Source of the DNA: Lactobacillus kimbladii
GTDB taxonomy: Bacteria > Bacillota > Bacilli > Lactobacillales > Lactobacillaceae
Assembly: GCF_000970755.1 (NCBI RefSeq)
Contig: NZ_KQ034007.1
Coordinates: 1,098,037-1,162,036 of the forward strand
Reading direction: 5' to 3'
DNA length: 64,000 bases
Numbering within the stretch: the first letter of the stretch is position 1; the number at the start of each line of letters is the position of its first letter. Of the stretch, positions 7,955 through 15,510 are shown piece by piece. Both the position numbers and the translations under genes were made by a program. A model generated the notes under the pieces. It saw only the letters and a list, made by a program, of their open reading frames with translations. It did no database searches and was not told where the DNA came from.

Positions 7955-7970
7955 TTAATCAACAAAAAAA

Positions 7971-7998
7971 TAGTCCTAACTTTATTAAGCTAGGGCTA
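7971..7998 (-). terminator. terminator of the degV gene
   Basis: The hairpin TAGTCCTA/TAGGGCTA (with a G-U pair) has a run of seven T on the minus strand after it. It lies downstream of degV and upstream of the lctP control region. Confidence 0.65.
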
Positions 7999-8068
7999 AA
8001 TCACCTTTTTTTATATTCTGTTAGATAGAGAACAAGTGTAAAAAAGGAATTTTTTATTTGCCACAAAA

Positions 8069-8899
8069 TTACAAATCGTCAAAACCAACCATCAAACTGC
8101 CTTCTTCGGCATAAAACGTGCAAAGTCCCCTCATTGAGCGAATTTTGATCTCTGCTTCTGGATAAAATGCTAAAATTTTTGCTTTTAAACTTTCAGCATC
8201 TTTTTCATTTTTACAATGATCAATAATTAAATTACCACCCTTGTATTTCATTTCACTCATTAATTTCAGAACTTCTTTAAAGGCACGCTTTATTCCACGT
8301 ACTTTTGCTAAAGGCTCTAGCTTACCCTCTTCACTGGCAGTACCTACTACATCAATATTTAAAACTTTAGCGACTTTAGCCACGGCCATATTAACTCGCC
8401 CATTGAGTGCTAAATTATGCAGTGATTTTAATACGAACAACAAATGAGTGTGTGTCTTATAATCAGATATTTTTTGTTCCAAATCTACAAAACGAGTTTT
8501 GCTATTAACCAATTTCCGAATTTCTTGTAGAATAACTGAAATCTCTGGGCCAGCAGTCCTTGAATCAATCACAATTACATGGCTATCAGGATGATCTTTT
8601 TCATATATTTGTTTAGCTTGAAAAGCAGATGAAAAGCTGCCACTAAGTCCACTAGTAATTGTCATCATTATTGCAAATTCAGATCCTTTTAAGGCCTCAA
8701 GCCACTCATTAATGCTGGGACAGGAAGTTTTGCCCTCCTCCGTGTTTTTCTCCATGCTGCTAATGAATTCATTGATATCAAGATTTTCGTCATCAACAAA
8801 ATCTTTTCCTGCAATTGTCATAGTTAATGGCACAACAGTCAGATTTTCATTTGCTCTGTCATTTGCGCCAGAGTCTATTATTAACTTTACTTTATCCAT
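8069..8899 (-). CDS. DegV family fatty-acid-binding protein
   Basis: 276 residues with the DegV layout. The N-terminus VKLIIDSGAND corresponds to the usual (I)xTDS box. TSCPSINEW stands for the usual TSQPS segment. TSGLSGSFSSA is the lipid-headgroup-binding SGTYxSA-like loop, and VIDSRTAGPEI follows the usual D-S-x pattern. DegV/FakB proteins bind fatty acids. FakB-type members present them to FakA kinase for phosphorylation, which is family knowledge. No fakA lies nearby. The unusual DSG (instead of DST) and Cys (instead of Gln) may mark a divergent subgroup. Confidence 0.85.
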   Translation of the reverse strand: MDKVKLIIDSGANDRANENLTVVPLTMTIAGKDFVDDENLDINEFISSMEKNTEEGKTSCPSINEWLEALKGSEFAIMMTITSGLSGSFSSAFQAKQIYEKDHPDSHVIVIDSRTAGPEISVILQEIRKLVNSKTRFVDLEQKISDYKTHTHLLFVLKSLHNLALNGRVNMAVAKVAKVLNIDVVGTASEEGKLEPLAKVRGIKRAFKEVLKLMSEMKYKGGNLIIDHCKNEKDAESLKAKILAFYPEAEIKIRSMRGLCTFYAEEGSLMVGFDDL

Positions 8900-9028
8900 A
8901 TTTGTGTATCCTTATATAAATAAACTATATATTCAAAAAGATATATAGCTAAATAATAAATCAAATACCAGAAAAAAGCGATAAAAATTTTTTTAATATT
9001 TTTTAACATTAGAAATCGGTTACAAATG

Positions 9029-9057
9029 TTTACATAATCACAAACTTAAGCTAAAAT
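9029..9057 (+). promoter_or_regulatory. eno promoter
   Basis: TTTACA (9029-9034) and TAAAAT (9052-9057) are separated by exactly 17 nt. The predicted RNA start near 9064 is followed closely by a stem-loop, TGGAGC/GCTCCA with loop GTGT (9072-9087). The untranslated leader is about 80 nt. Confidence 0.7.
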
Positions 9058-9143
9058 TTGTGGTGTAGATATGGAGCGTGTGCTCCACTAATGTATGTAC
9101 TTATAAAAATTTGTACAGCATTTATTATTTAGGAGGTTTTTAG

Positions 9144-10430
9144 ATGTTAAAATCAGTCATTGAAAATGTTCATGCACTGGAAATCTATGATTCACGTGGT
9201 AATCCAACTGTTGAGGCTTTTGTAACCTTATCAAACGGTGTTGTTGGTAAAGCTGAAGTTCCATCAGGCGCTTCAACTGGTGAAAATGAAGCAGTTGAAT
9301 TACGTGATGGCGGCAGTCGTGTAGGCGGTAAAGGTGTTTCCAAAGCCGTTGAAAACGTAAATACTAAAATTGCTAAGGCATTAAAAGGTCTGGATCCACA
9401 TGATCAAGCAAACATTGACCGTGTAATGATCGAATTAGATGGCACCCCTAACAAGGCTGAACTTGGTGCTAACGCTATTTTAGGCGTATCAATGGCTACT
9501 GCAGCTGCTGCAGCAAAAGACAGCCACCAACCTTTATATAGATACCTTGGCGGCACTGATCTTGAAATGCCACAAACTTTCCACAACGTTATTAACGGTG
9601 GTGAGCACGCTGACAATGGTATCGACGTGCAAGAATTCATGATCACTCCAGTTAAGAAGACTTCTTTCCGCGATGGTTTTGAAAAGATCGTTAACACTTA
9701 CCATACTTTGAAGAAAGTTCTTGAAGACATGGGTTACGAAACTGGCCTTGGTGATGAAGGTGGTTTCGCACCTAATATGAAGAACTCTGAAGAAGCTTTG
9801 CAAGCTTTACACGACGCTATCGTTAAGGCTGGCTACAAGCCTGGTGAAGATATTGCCATTGCTTGTGACTGTGCTGCTTCCTACTTCTACAACAAAGAAG
9901 ACGGCAAGTACCACTTCGAAGGTAAAGTATTTAACGATGAAGAATTAGCTCAATACTACGACAAGTTACTTGACGAGTTCCCAGAATTAATTTCAATTGA
10001 AGACCCATACGATGAAAATGATGTTGATGGCATGATTAAATTTACTCAAAGCCACAAAGACAGAATTCAAATTGTTTTGGATGACTTCATTTGTACTAAC
10101 CCTAAGCTTTTGACTAAAGCTATTAAGGAAGGTGCCGGTAACGCTTCATTGATTAAGTTAAACCAAATTGGTACTGTTACTGAAACTTTGGAAACTATCC
10201 GTCTTTCACGTAAGAATGGCTACAACACCATGATTTCTCACCGTTCAGGTGAAACTGGTGACACATTCATCGCTGACTTTGCCGTTGCTGTTAACGGTGG
10301 TCAATTGAAGACTGGTGCACCTGCTCGTTCAGAACGTGTTGAAAAGTACAACCGTTTACTTGAAATCGAAGAAGAACTTGGTGAAGGCGAGCGTTTAGCT
10401 ACTTTCCCAGACAGCGTTGACAAAGATTAA
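9144..10430 (+). CDS. eno: enolase (phosphopyruvate hydratase)
   Basis: 428 residues, normal length. Enolase converts 2-phosphoglycerate to phosphoenolpyruvate in glycolysis. Diagnostic parts seen are DSRGNPTVEAFV near residue 14, VPSGASTGENEAVELRDG near 38, GDEGGFAPN near 206, LDDF near 315, the signature SLIKLNQIGTVTET near 336-349, and SHRSGETGDT after it. A strong AGGAGG lies before the ATG, with biased codons typical of a highly expressed gene. It has its own promoter and terminator. The N-terminus MLKSVIENVHALEIYDSRGN differs from the commoner MSVIT type, so a second enolase gene elsewhere is possible. Confidence 0.97.
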   Translation: MLKSVIENVHALEIYDSRGNPTVEAFVTLSNGVVGKAEVPSGASTGENEAVELRDGGSRVGGKGVSKAVENVNTKIAKALKGLDPHDQANIDRVMIELDGTPNKAELGANAILGVSMATAAAAAKDSHQPLYRYLGGTDLEMPQTFHNVINGGEHADNGIDVQEFMITPVKKTSFRDGFEKIVNTYHTLKKVLEDMGYETGLGDEGGFAPNMKNSEEALQALHDAIVKAGYKPGEDIAIACDCAASYFYNKEDGKYHFEGKVFNDEELAQYYDKLLDEFPELISIEDPYDENDVDGMIKFTQSHKDRIQIVLDDFICTNPKLLTKAIKEGAGNASLIKLNQIGTVTETLETIRLSRKNGYNTMISHRSGETGDTFIADFAVAVNGGQLKTGAPARSERVEKYNRLLEIEEELGEGERLATFPDSVDKD

Positions 10431-10442
10431 TTTGTTAGCCTG

Positions 10443-10473
10443 AAAAAAGCCTGCATTGCTGCAGGCTTTTTTT
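10443..10473 (+). terminator. eno terminator
   Basis: The perfect stem AAAAAAGCCTGCA/TGCAGGCTTTTTT with loop TTGC starts 12 nt after the eno stop codon. Confidence 0.92.
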
Positions 10474-10488
10474 GTGCTATTTTTATGG

Positions 10489-10824
10489 CTAGTCGTCTTT
10501 TTGACTAATTGCTTTTAAGTAAGTACTTTCGGAGATATAGTCAATTTTTCTCACGTACTGTCCCTTGTGGTCGATCTTAATATATTGTCTACTTGGATCA
10601 AAACCACCTACTCTTTCAATTTTATATGGTAATTTCTTACCAGTATCAGGATTATAGGCCTGAACGTTTAGATAATTTTGCGTATTTTTTGGCACCTGCG
10701 CATAACTAATTACTTCTGGAATAGCAGGATCAACTCTATCAATCCAAGAATTATGATCTAATGGAATTTGGTTAGTCATAATCAGAAAACAGACATAAAC
10801 TGGAACCAAAAATTTTTCAAACAT
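10489..10824 (-). CDS. YxeA-like small exported protein (second copy of tandem pair)
   Basis: I start it at the ATG at 10824, behind GGAAGGAG, giving 111 residues. An N-terminal hydrophobic stretch (FLVPVYVCFLIMTNQI) is a signal or anchor. The body has the pattern SYAQVPKNTQNYLNVQAYNP, then GFDPSRQYIKI and KGQYVRKIDYIS. This fits the YxeA (DUF1093) family of small secreted or membrane-linked proteins. It is about 60% identical by eye to the next gene upstream, and its start lies just after that gene's stop. Function is unknown. Confidence 0.7.
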   Translation of the reverse strand: MFEKFLVPVYVCFLIMTNQIPLDHNSWIDRVDPAIPEVISYAQVPKNTQNYLNVQAYNPDTGKKLPYKIERVGGFDPSRQYIKIDHKGQYVRKIDYISESTYLKAISQKDD

Positions 10825-10839
10825 GATATCTCCTTCCAT

Positions 10840-11175
10840 CTAACTCTCGGAATGAACTTTCTTTTGAAATTCCTTTTTGGAAACATATTTAATTTCTTTC
10901 ACATACTGCCCTTTATGGACAATTTTAATATATTGCCTGCTTGGATCATAGCCTCCTACTTTTATTATTTTGTACGGAAGCTTTCTGCCGGTTTTAGAAT
11001 CATAAGCTTGAACATTAAAATATTTTTGCGTATTTTTTGGGACCTTAGCATAACTATATGTTTCAGGAATTGCAACGTTGAAATAATCTATAATCTCATT
11101 GTGAACAAAGAAGGGTAAGCAAAATAGAGCTGTGAGTGTTAATAGTGCAGTCACAATAAATTTTTTAACTGACAT
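10840..11175 (-). CDS. YxeA-like small exported protein (first copy of tandem pair)
   Basis: The start is ATG at 11175, eight nucleotides after AGGAGG, giving 111 residues. MSVKKFIVTALLTLTALFCL is a signal peptide or anchor. The rest follows the same pattern as the downstream copy: SYAKVPKNTQKYFNVQAYDS, GYDPSRQYIKIVHKGQYVKE, IKYVSKKEF. It is the first gene of a two-gene operon created by tandem duplication. YxeA-family membership is by pattern only. Confidence 0.7.
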   Translation of the reverse strand: MSVKKFIVTALLTLTALFCLPFFVHNEIIDYFNVAIPETYSYAKVPKNTQKYFNVQAYDSKTGRKLPYKIIKVGGYDPSRQYIKIVHKGQYVKEIKYVSKKEFQKKVHSES

Positions 11176-11398
11176 GAATTCCACCTCCTAGATTAAAAGC
11201 GAATAAATTCGATTTTTTAAAAAGATATATTTAAATTTAGGTGTACTAATACACTACTATACTTATTTTACACTTTTCTATAATTATTTTAAATACAAAA
11301 TTAAAACAAACTTGCAAATGATAATTTCTAATTTGCTAGCAAAAGTCTTATTTTTATGCTAATTTAAATTAAGTATTTATAACTAAGGAAGTAAAATT

Positions 11399-13672
11399 AT
11401 GGCTGAAAAAATTACTGGCTTAAGTCAAGCCGAAGCAGATAAACTTCTGCAGAAAAATGGATTAAACGAGGTTCCTGAACCTCAATTCAACTTTTTTAAA
11501 GAATTTTTATCCAAGTTATGGAATTTATCAGCATGGATTCTCGAAGCTGCCCTACTTTTAGAGTGTGTGTTAGGAAAATGGATACAATCATTATTTGTGC
11601 TATTGATGCTACTTTTTGCTGCATGGAATGGAGCTTCTAAGAAAAAGCAATCAAGGCGAGTTCTGAATAATATTTCACATAAATTAACTCCTACAATTTC
11701 TGTTCAAAGAGATGGGGAGTGGCAGAATATTGACTCAAAATATTTAGTACCTGGTGACTTAATCAGTATGCAAGCTGGGGATGTTTTGGCTGCCGATGTG
11801 AAGCTGATTGAGGGACAAATTTCTACTGATGAGAGTTCAATTACAGGCGAAGCAAGAACAGTGCGGAAAAATCCACAAGATACAGCCTTTGCCGGTACTA
11901 CTGTAACAGAAGGCAATGGCTTAGCAGTCGTCACTGCTACCGGTGCTGATTCTCGTTCCGGTAAGACAATTAACTTAATTAATAATTCTGCAGCTCCTGG
12001 TCACCTGCAACAACTGCTAACTAAAATTATTTACTATTTGTGCATTCTTGATGGAATTCTGACCTTAGTAATTGTCATTGCTTCTTTCTTTAAGGGTGGT
12101 GACCTAAATAATCTGATTAACATGCTGCCATTTTTAGCAATGATGTTTATTGCTTCAATACCAGTTGCTATGCCTTCCACATTTGCTCTTTCTAACTCGT
12201 TTGAAGCAACCCGTTTGAGTAAAGAAGGAGTATTAACTTCTGATTTAACCGGTATTCAAGATGCAGCCAACCTTAATTTGATTTTGCTAGACAAAACAGG
12301 AACAATTACCGAAAATAAAACAGCAGTTGGCCAATGGACTAATTTCAGTTCAATGAATAATAATGATGTTCTACAATTAGCATCAGCTGCTACGGATCAG
12401 AGAAACAAAAAACTCATTGATACTGCAATTGACGAATATGTTAAAAAACAAGGATTAAGCATTAAGTCAGCTTCCGACTTCACGCCTTTTACTTCAAGCA
12501 CTGGCTATTCTATGGCAACCTGTGATGGCCATAATATTAAACTAGGTTCATTTAAACAACTTTCCTTAATTGATCAAGATGCTAACGAAAAGGCAAAAGA
12601 AATTGATTTCAGTGCTGGACGTTCGGTAGCCTTATTAATTGATGAAAAGTTGGCCGGTGTTTTCATTTTGCAAGATATGGTGAGATCTGATTCTAAGGCT
12701 GCCCTCGAAGAGCTCAGAAAACGGGGAGTAAAACCCATTATGCTGACTGGAGATAACCAGAAAACTGCTATTGCCGTTGCTAAACAGGTTGACTTGCAAG
12801 GTGAAGTAATCTCTATTCGTGATTTTACTGACCAAACAGATACTAGCAAACTAGCCGGTATTGCAGACGTTTTACCAGAAGATAAATTGCGCATGGTTAA
12901 ATTCTTCCAGAAGAAAGGTTATATAGTAGGTATGACTGGAGATGGCGTGAATGATTCTCCTGCTCTAAAGCAAGCCGAAGTTGGTATAGCGGTCTCTAAT
13001 GCCGCCGATGTAGCTAAACGTTCTGGTAAAATGGTGCTTTTAAATGACGGTTTGTCTTCAATAGTAAAAATACTTGATGCTGGACACAGAGTGTACCAAA
13101 GAATGACTACCTGGTCCTTAACAAAGTTGGCCAGAACTGCGCAGTTGACAATGCTTTTAACATTTGGCTACCTTTTCTTTAACTATATTCCAATGGCCTT
13201 AAACGCTATGGTTATATATACAATCATGAATAATATGGTGACAATGATGATTGGTACTGATAGAACCCACATTACCTATAAACCAGAAAACTGGAATATG
13301 GCTAAATTAGCTAAAATCGCTTTTTCATTAGCTTTCGGTTGGACGGTAATTGGAATAGCAGGTATTGCTTATCTCAATACTCATGGCTGGAGCCACGGCA
13401 CAATATCAACAATGGTTTATGTTTATTTGGTTTTAAGCGCAATGTTCATAGTTTTAATTACCAGAACAAAGAAATACTTCTGGCAGGATTATCCGTCTAA
13501 AGCAGTTGGCTTGACACAATTAGGAGACGTCCTTCTAACGGTCATCCTAGCGCTGTTTGGCATAGCTATGGCAAAAATAAACTGGACGAATTTATTGCTT
13601 ACTTTTGCTATTGCTTTGATAGCCGCAATCGTGATTGATTTATTCTATCAGCCAATAATGAAGAATAGGTAA
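11399..13672 (+). CDS. P-type (P3A) proton-translocating ATPase
   Basis: 757 residues. It carries the P-type ATPase core: TDESSITGEA (actuator loop, near 147), the phosphorylation site LDKTGTITENK with Asp298, and GDGVNDSPALKQAEVGIAV near 515. The helix before the phosphorylated Asp reads SIPVAMPSTFALSN, as in plasma-membrane H+-ATPases (group P3A), and the heavy-metal CPx motif is absent. It probably pumps protons out of the cell and aids acid tolerance, which is family inference. No partner subunit is needed. AAGGAAG lies 7 nt before the ATG. It is a single gene with its own terminator. Confidence 0.9.
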   Translation: MAEKITGLSQAEADKLLQKNGLNEVPEPQFNFFKEFLSKLWNLSAWILEAALLLECVLGKWIQSLFVLLMLLFAAWNGASKKKQSRRVLNNISHKLTPTISVQRDGEWQNIDSKYLVPGDLISMQAGDVLAADVKLIEGQISTDESSITGEARTVRKNPQDTAFAGTTVTEGNGLAVVTATGADSRSGKTINLINNSAAPGHLQQLLTKIIYYLCILDGILTLVIVIASFFKGGDLNNLINMLPFLAMMFIASIPVAMPSTFALSNSFEATRLSKEGVLTSDLTGIQDAANLNLILLDKTGTITENKTAVGQWTNFSSMNNNDVLQLASAATDQRNKKLIDTAIDEYVKKQGLSIKSASDFTPFTSSTGYSMATCDGHNIKLGSFKQLSLIDQDANEKAKEIDFSAGRSVALLIDEKLAGVFILQDMVRSDSKAALEELRKRGVKPIMLTGDNQKTAIAVAKQVDLQGEVISIRDFTDQTDTSKLAGIADVLPEDKLRMVKFFQKKGYIVGMTGDGVNDSPALKQAEVGIAVSNAADVAKRSGKMVLLNDGLSSIVKILDAGHRVYQRMTTWSLTKLARTAQLTMLLTFGYLFFNYIPMALNAMVIYTIMNNMVTMMIGTDRTHITYKPENWNMAKLAKIAFSLAFGWTVIGIAGIAYLNTHGWSHGTISTMVYVYLVLSAMFIVLITRTKKYFWQDYPSKAVGLTQLGDVLLTVILALFGIAMAKINWTNLLLTFAIALIAAIVIDLFYQPIMKNR

Positions 13673-13690
13673 TTTTAAATTCAAATAAAG

Positions 13691-13730
13691 AAAAACCTGA
13701 TTGCGGAAATTTTCCGTAATCAGGTTTTTT
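13691..13730 (+). terminator. terminator of the P-type ATPase gene
   Basis: The stem AAAAACCTGATT..GGAAA pairs with TTTCC..AATCAGGTTTTTT, a long A/T-flanked hairpin 18 nt after the stop codon. Confidence 0.9.
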
Positions 13731-14070
13731 AAGGTTTACCGATGAGTTCCTGACTTTTCCATCACACCGATAAAAAGGTTTTGTATATGCTATTTGGTAT
13801 AATAATTTAGAATAGGAAAAAATAGTTAAATTAATCAGGAAAGTTAATTATTTAATAAGAGGCGAGCCAATAGCAAAGATAGATAGTTATATTGCTAGTT
13901 GACCCTTGAATCCCCCCTTTCACTGGTTGTACGTTTATAACAAATGCTTTAAATTACATTCGTTATATTTATATTAATACATAAAATAACTAAAGTAAAC
14001 AATTTTATCCAACTTTTTTACTTTTAAATCAATATTTTTTTATGTTTAAATAACGATTAATCTTTTGATT
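13731..14070. other. 340-nt gap with an isolated extended -10 promoter
   Basis: No convincing open frame on either strand. TGGTATAAT near 13796-13804 is a perfect extended -10 element on the plus strand, with no good -35. About 65 nt later an imperfect hairpin, CAATAGCAA..TTGCTAGTTG (13868-13902), is followed by a C-rich, T-ended stretch near 13910-13920. A small RNA is possible but unproven. The remainder is plain AT-rich DNA. Confidence 0.35.
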
Positions 14071-14589
14071 TTACTTTTTTAATTCATATACATATGATGT
14101 TTCATTTGGACGATAAACACCATGTAAAAGGCCAACTTTTGTAAAACCCATTTTTGCAATCAAATGCTGCATTGCTTTATTGTCTTCGTGAGTATCAATT
14201 CGAATTGAATCAATATCATCACGATTAACTTTTATATCATTAATTACAGCTTGTAATAGTTTAGTAGCATAACCTTTACCAGAATGCTGAGAATGAATTG
14301 CTACACGATGAATAACAACATATTTATCCGTATTGCTCAGCCACTTACCGTCCAAGTGATCGTATACATGGTCAGGGCCATCTACTATGGCAATTGCACC
14401 AACAGTTTCTTTATCCTCGGAAACAGCTAAAAAAGCCCAGCCATTTTCAATATCTTCTTTAATTTGACCTTTAGAAGGATAGTCTCCTTGCCATTGATTG
14501 ACACCATGTTCAGCTAATTGATTAGCTCCATCTTTTAAAATAGCGATAATTTGGTCAAAATCGGCCATTGTTGCTCTTCTTAATTGCAA
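14071..14589 (-). CDS. GNAT family N-acetyltransferase
   Basis: 172 residues starting at TTG 14589 behind AGGAG. LRRATMADFDQIIAIL is the usual GNAT opening. The acetyl-CoA-binding motif A appears as VHRVAIHSQHSGKGYATKLL (R/Q-x-x-G-x-G/A), and motif B as MGFTKVGLLHGVY. It transfers an acetyl group to an unknown small molecule or protein amine. It follows apt on the same strand but is separated from it by a terminator. Confidence 0.85.
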   Translation of the reverse strand: MQLRRATMADFDQIIAILKDGANQLAEHGVNQWQGDYPSKGQIKEDIENGWAFLAVSEDKETVGAIAIVDGPDHVYDHLDGKWLSNTDKYVVIHRVAIHSQHSGKGYATKLLQAVINDIKVNRDDIDSIRIDTHEDNKAMQHLIAKMGFTKVGLLHGVYRPNETSYVYELKK

Positions 14590-14780
14590 ATTACTCTATT
14601 CTCCTTTTTTGAAATACTGTATCATTATATATACCTGACCTGAGCTTGTAAAAAATTTAGACTCAAAATTCAAAGTTTTTTTCATATTTCAGAAGGCGCT
14701 TTTATTGAAATCTTAAAATTATGCCAAAATCTAAATCATTTGCTGCTTTTATTATCTGAAAATATTTAATCATGAAAAAA

Positions 14781-14822
14781 TGCTCTTAGCAGCAGATTAC
14801 AAAAATCTAACTATTAAAGAGC
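14781..14822 (-). terminator. terminator of apt
   Basis: On the minus strand, TGCTCTTTA..AGATT pairs with AATCT..TAAGAGCA (bulged) and is followed by TTTTTT. It lies between apt and the GNAT gene. Confidence 0.65.
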
Positions 14823-14882
14823 ACTTCATGCACATTTATTATCTTTTAAAAATTTGAGGCTTAAAGTTCCAATTAATAAATA

Positions 14883-15410
14883 TTAAGCACCATGATATTT
14901 GACTAGAGAAAATACGTCAAGTCCTGGTAATTTTTCTTTTCCCTTTAGATCTGGTAGTTCAATATAAAAACAAGAACCTACTAACTCTCCACCTAGGTTT
15001 TCAATTAATTGCTTGCAGGCTCTTAGAGTTCCTGCAGTAGCAAGTAAATCATCACAAACCACAACACGCTGACCGGGTTTAATGGCGTCTTTATGAATTT
15101 CCAAACTATTTGAACCATATTCCAGGTCATAAGAAGCACGCTCGACCTCCCGCGGCAATTTATGTGGCTTTCTAGCTGGCACAAAACCAATACCTAATTC
15201 TGTTGCCACCGGACAACCAACAATAAATCCACGAGCTTCGGGACCGACAATTATATCGGCATTTTTACTTTTAACGTATTCAGCTAACTTGTGTGTAGCT
15301 GCTTGAAACAATTTGCCATCCTGTAGCACAGGAGTGATATCCCGAAAGATTATACCTTTGTTCGGAAAATCCTTGACACTTGCAATATGTTTCTCAAAAT
15401 CGTTTGCCAT
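14883..15410 (-). CDS. apt: adenine phosphoribosyltransferase
   Basis: I use the ATG at 15410 behind GGAGG, giving 175 residues ([20 protein letters not shown]). The longer frame to 15476 adds an unlikely N-terminus. The PRPP-binding motif is [20 protein letters not shown], and PEARGFIVG precedes it. The enzyme makes AMP from adenine and PRPP (purine salvage, cytoplasm). It lies directly downstream of recJ, a common order in lactobacilli, and may be cotranscribed with it. Confidence 0.96.
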   Translation of the reverse strand: MANDFEKHIASVKDFPNKGIIFRDITPVLQDGKLFQAATHKLAEYVKSKNADIIVGPEARGFIVGCPVATELGIGFVPARKPHKLPREVERASYDLEYGSNSLEIHKDAIKPGQRVVVCDDLLATAGTLRACKQLIENLGGELVGSCFYIELPDLKGKEKLPGLDVFSLVKYHGA

Positions 15411-15510
15411 AAGAAGAAAAACCTCCAAAAACTTAACTTTCTTGCTAAAGCTTATTCGACCTTTATATTCTAACAAATTTTGGGCTTAAAAGCATTAAAA
15501 GCAAGAAAAA

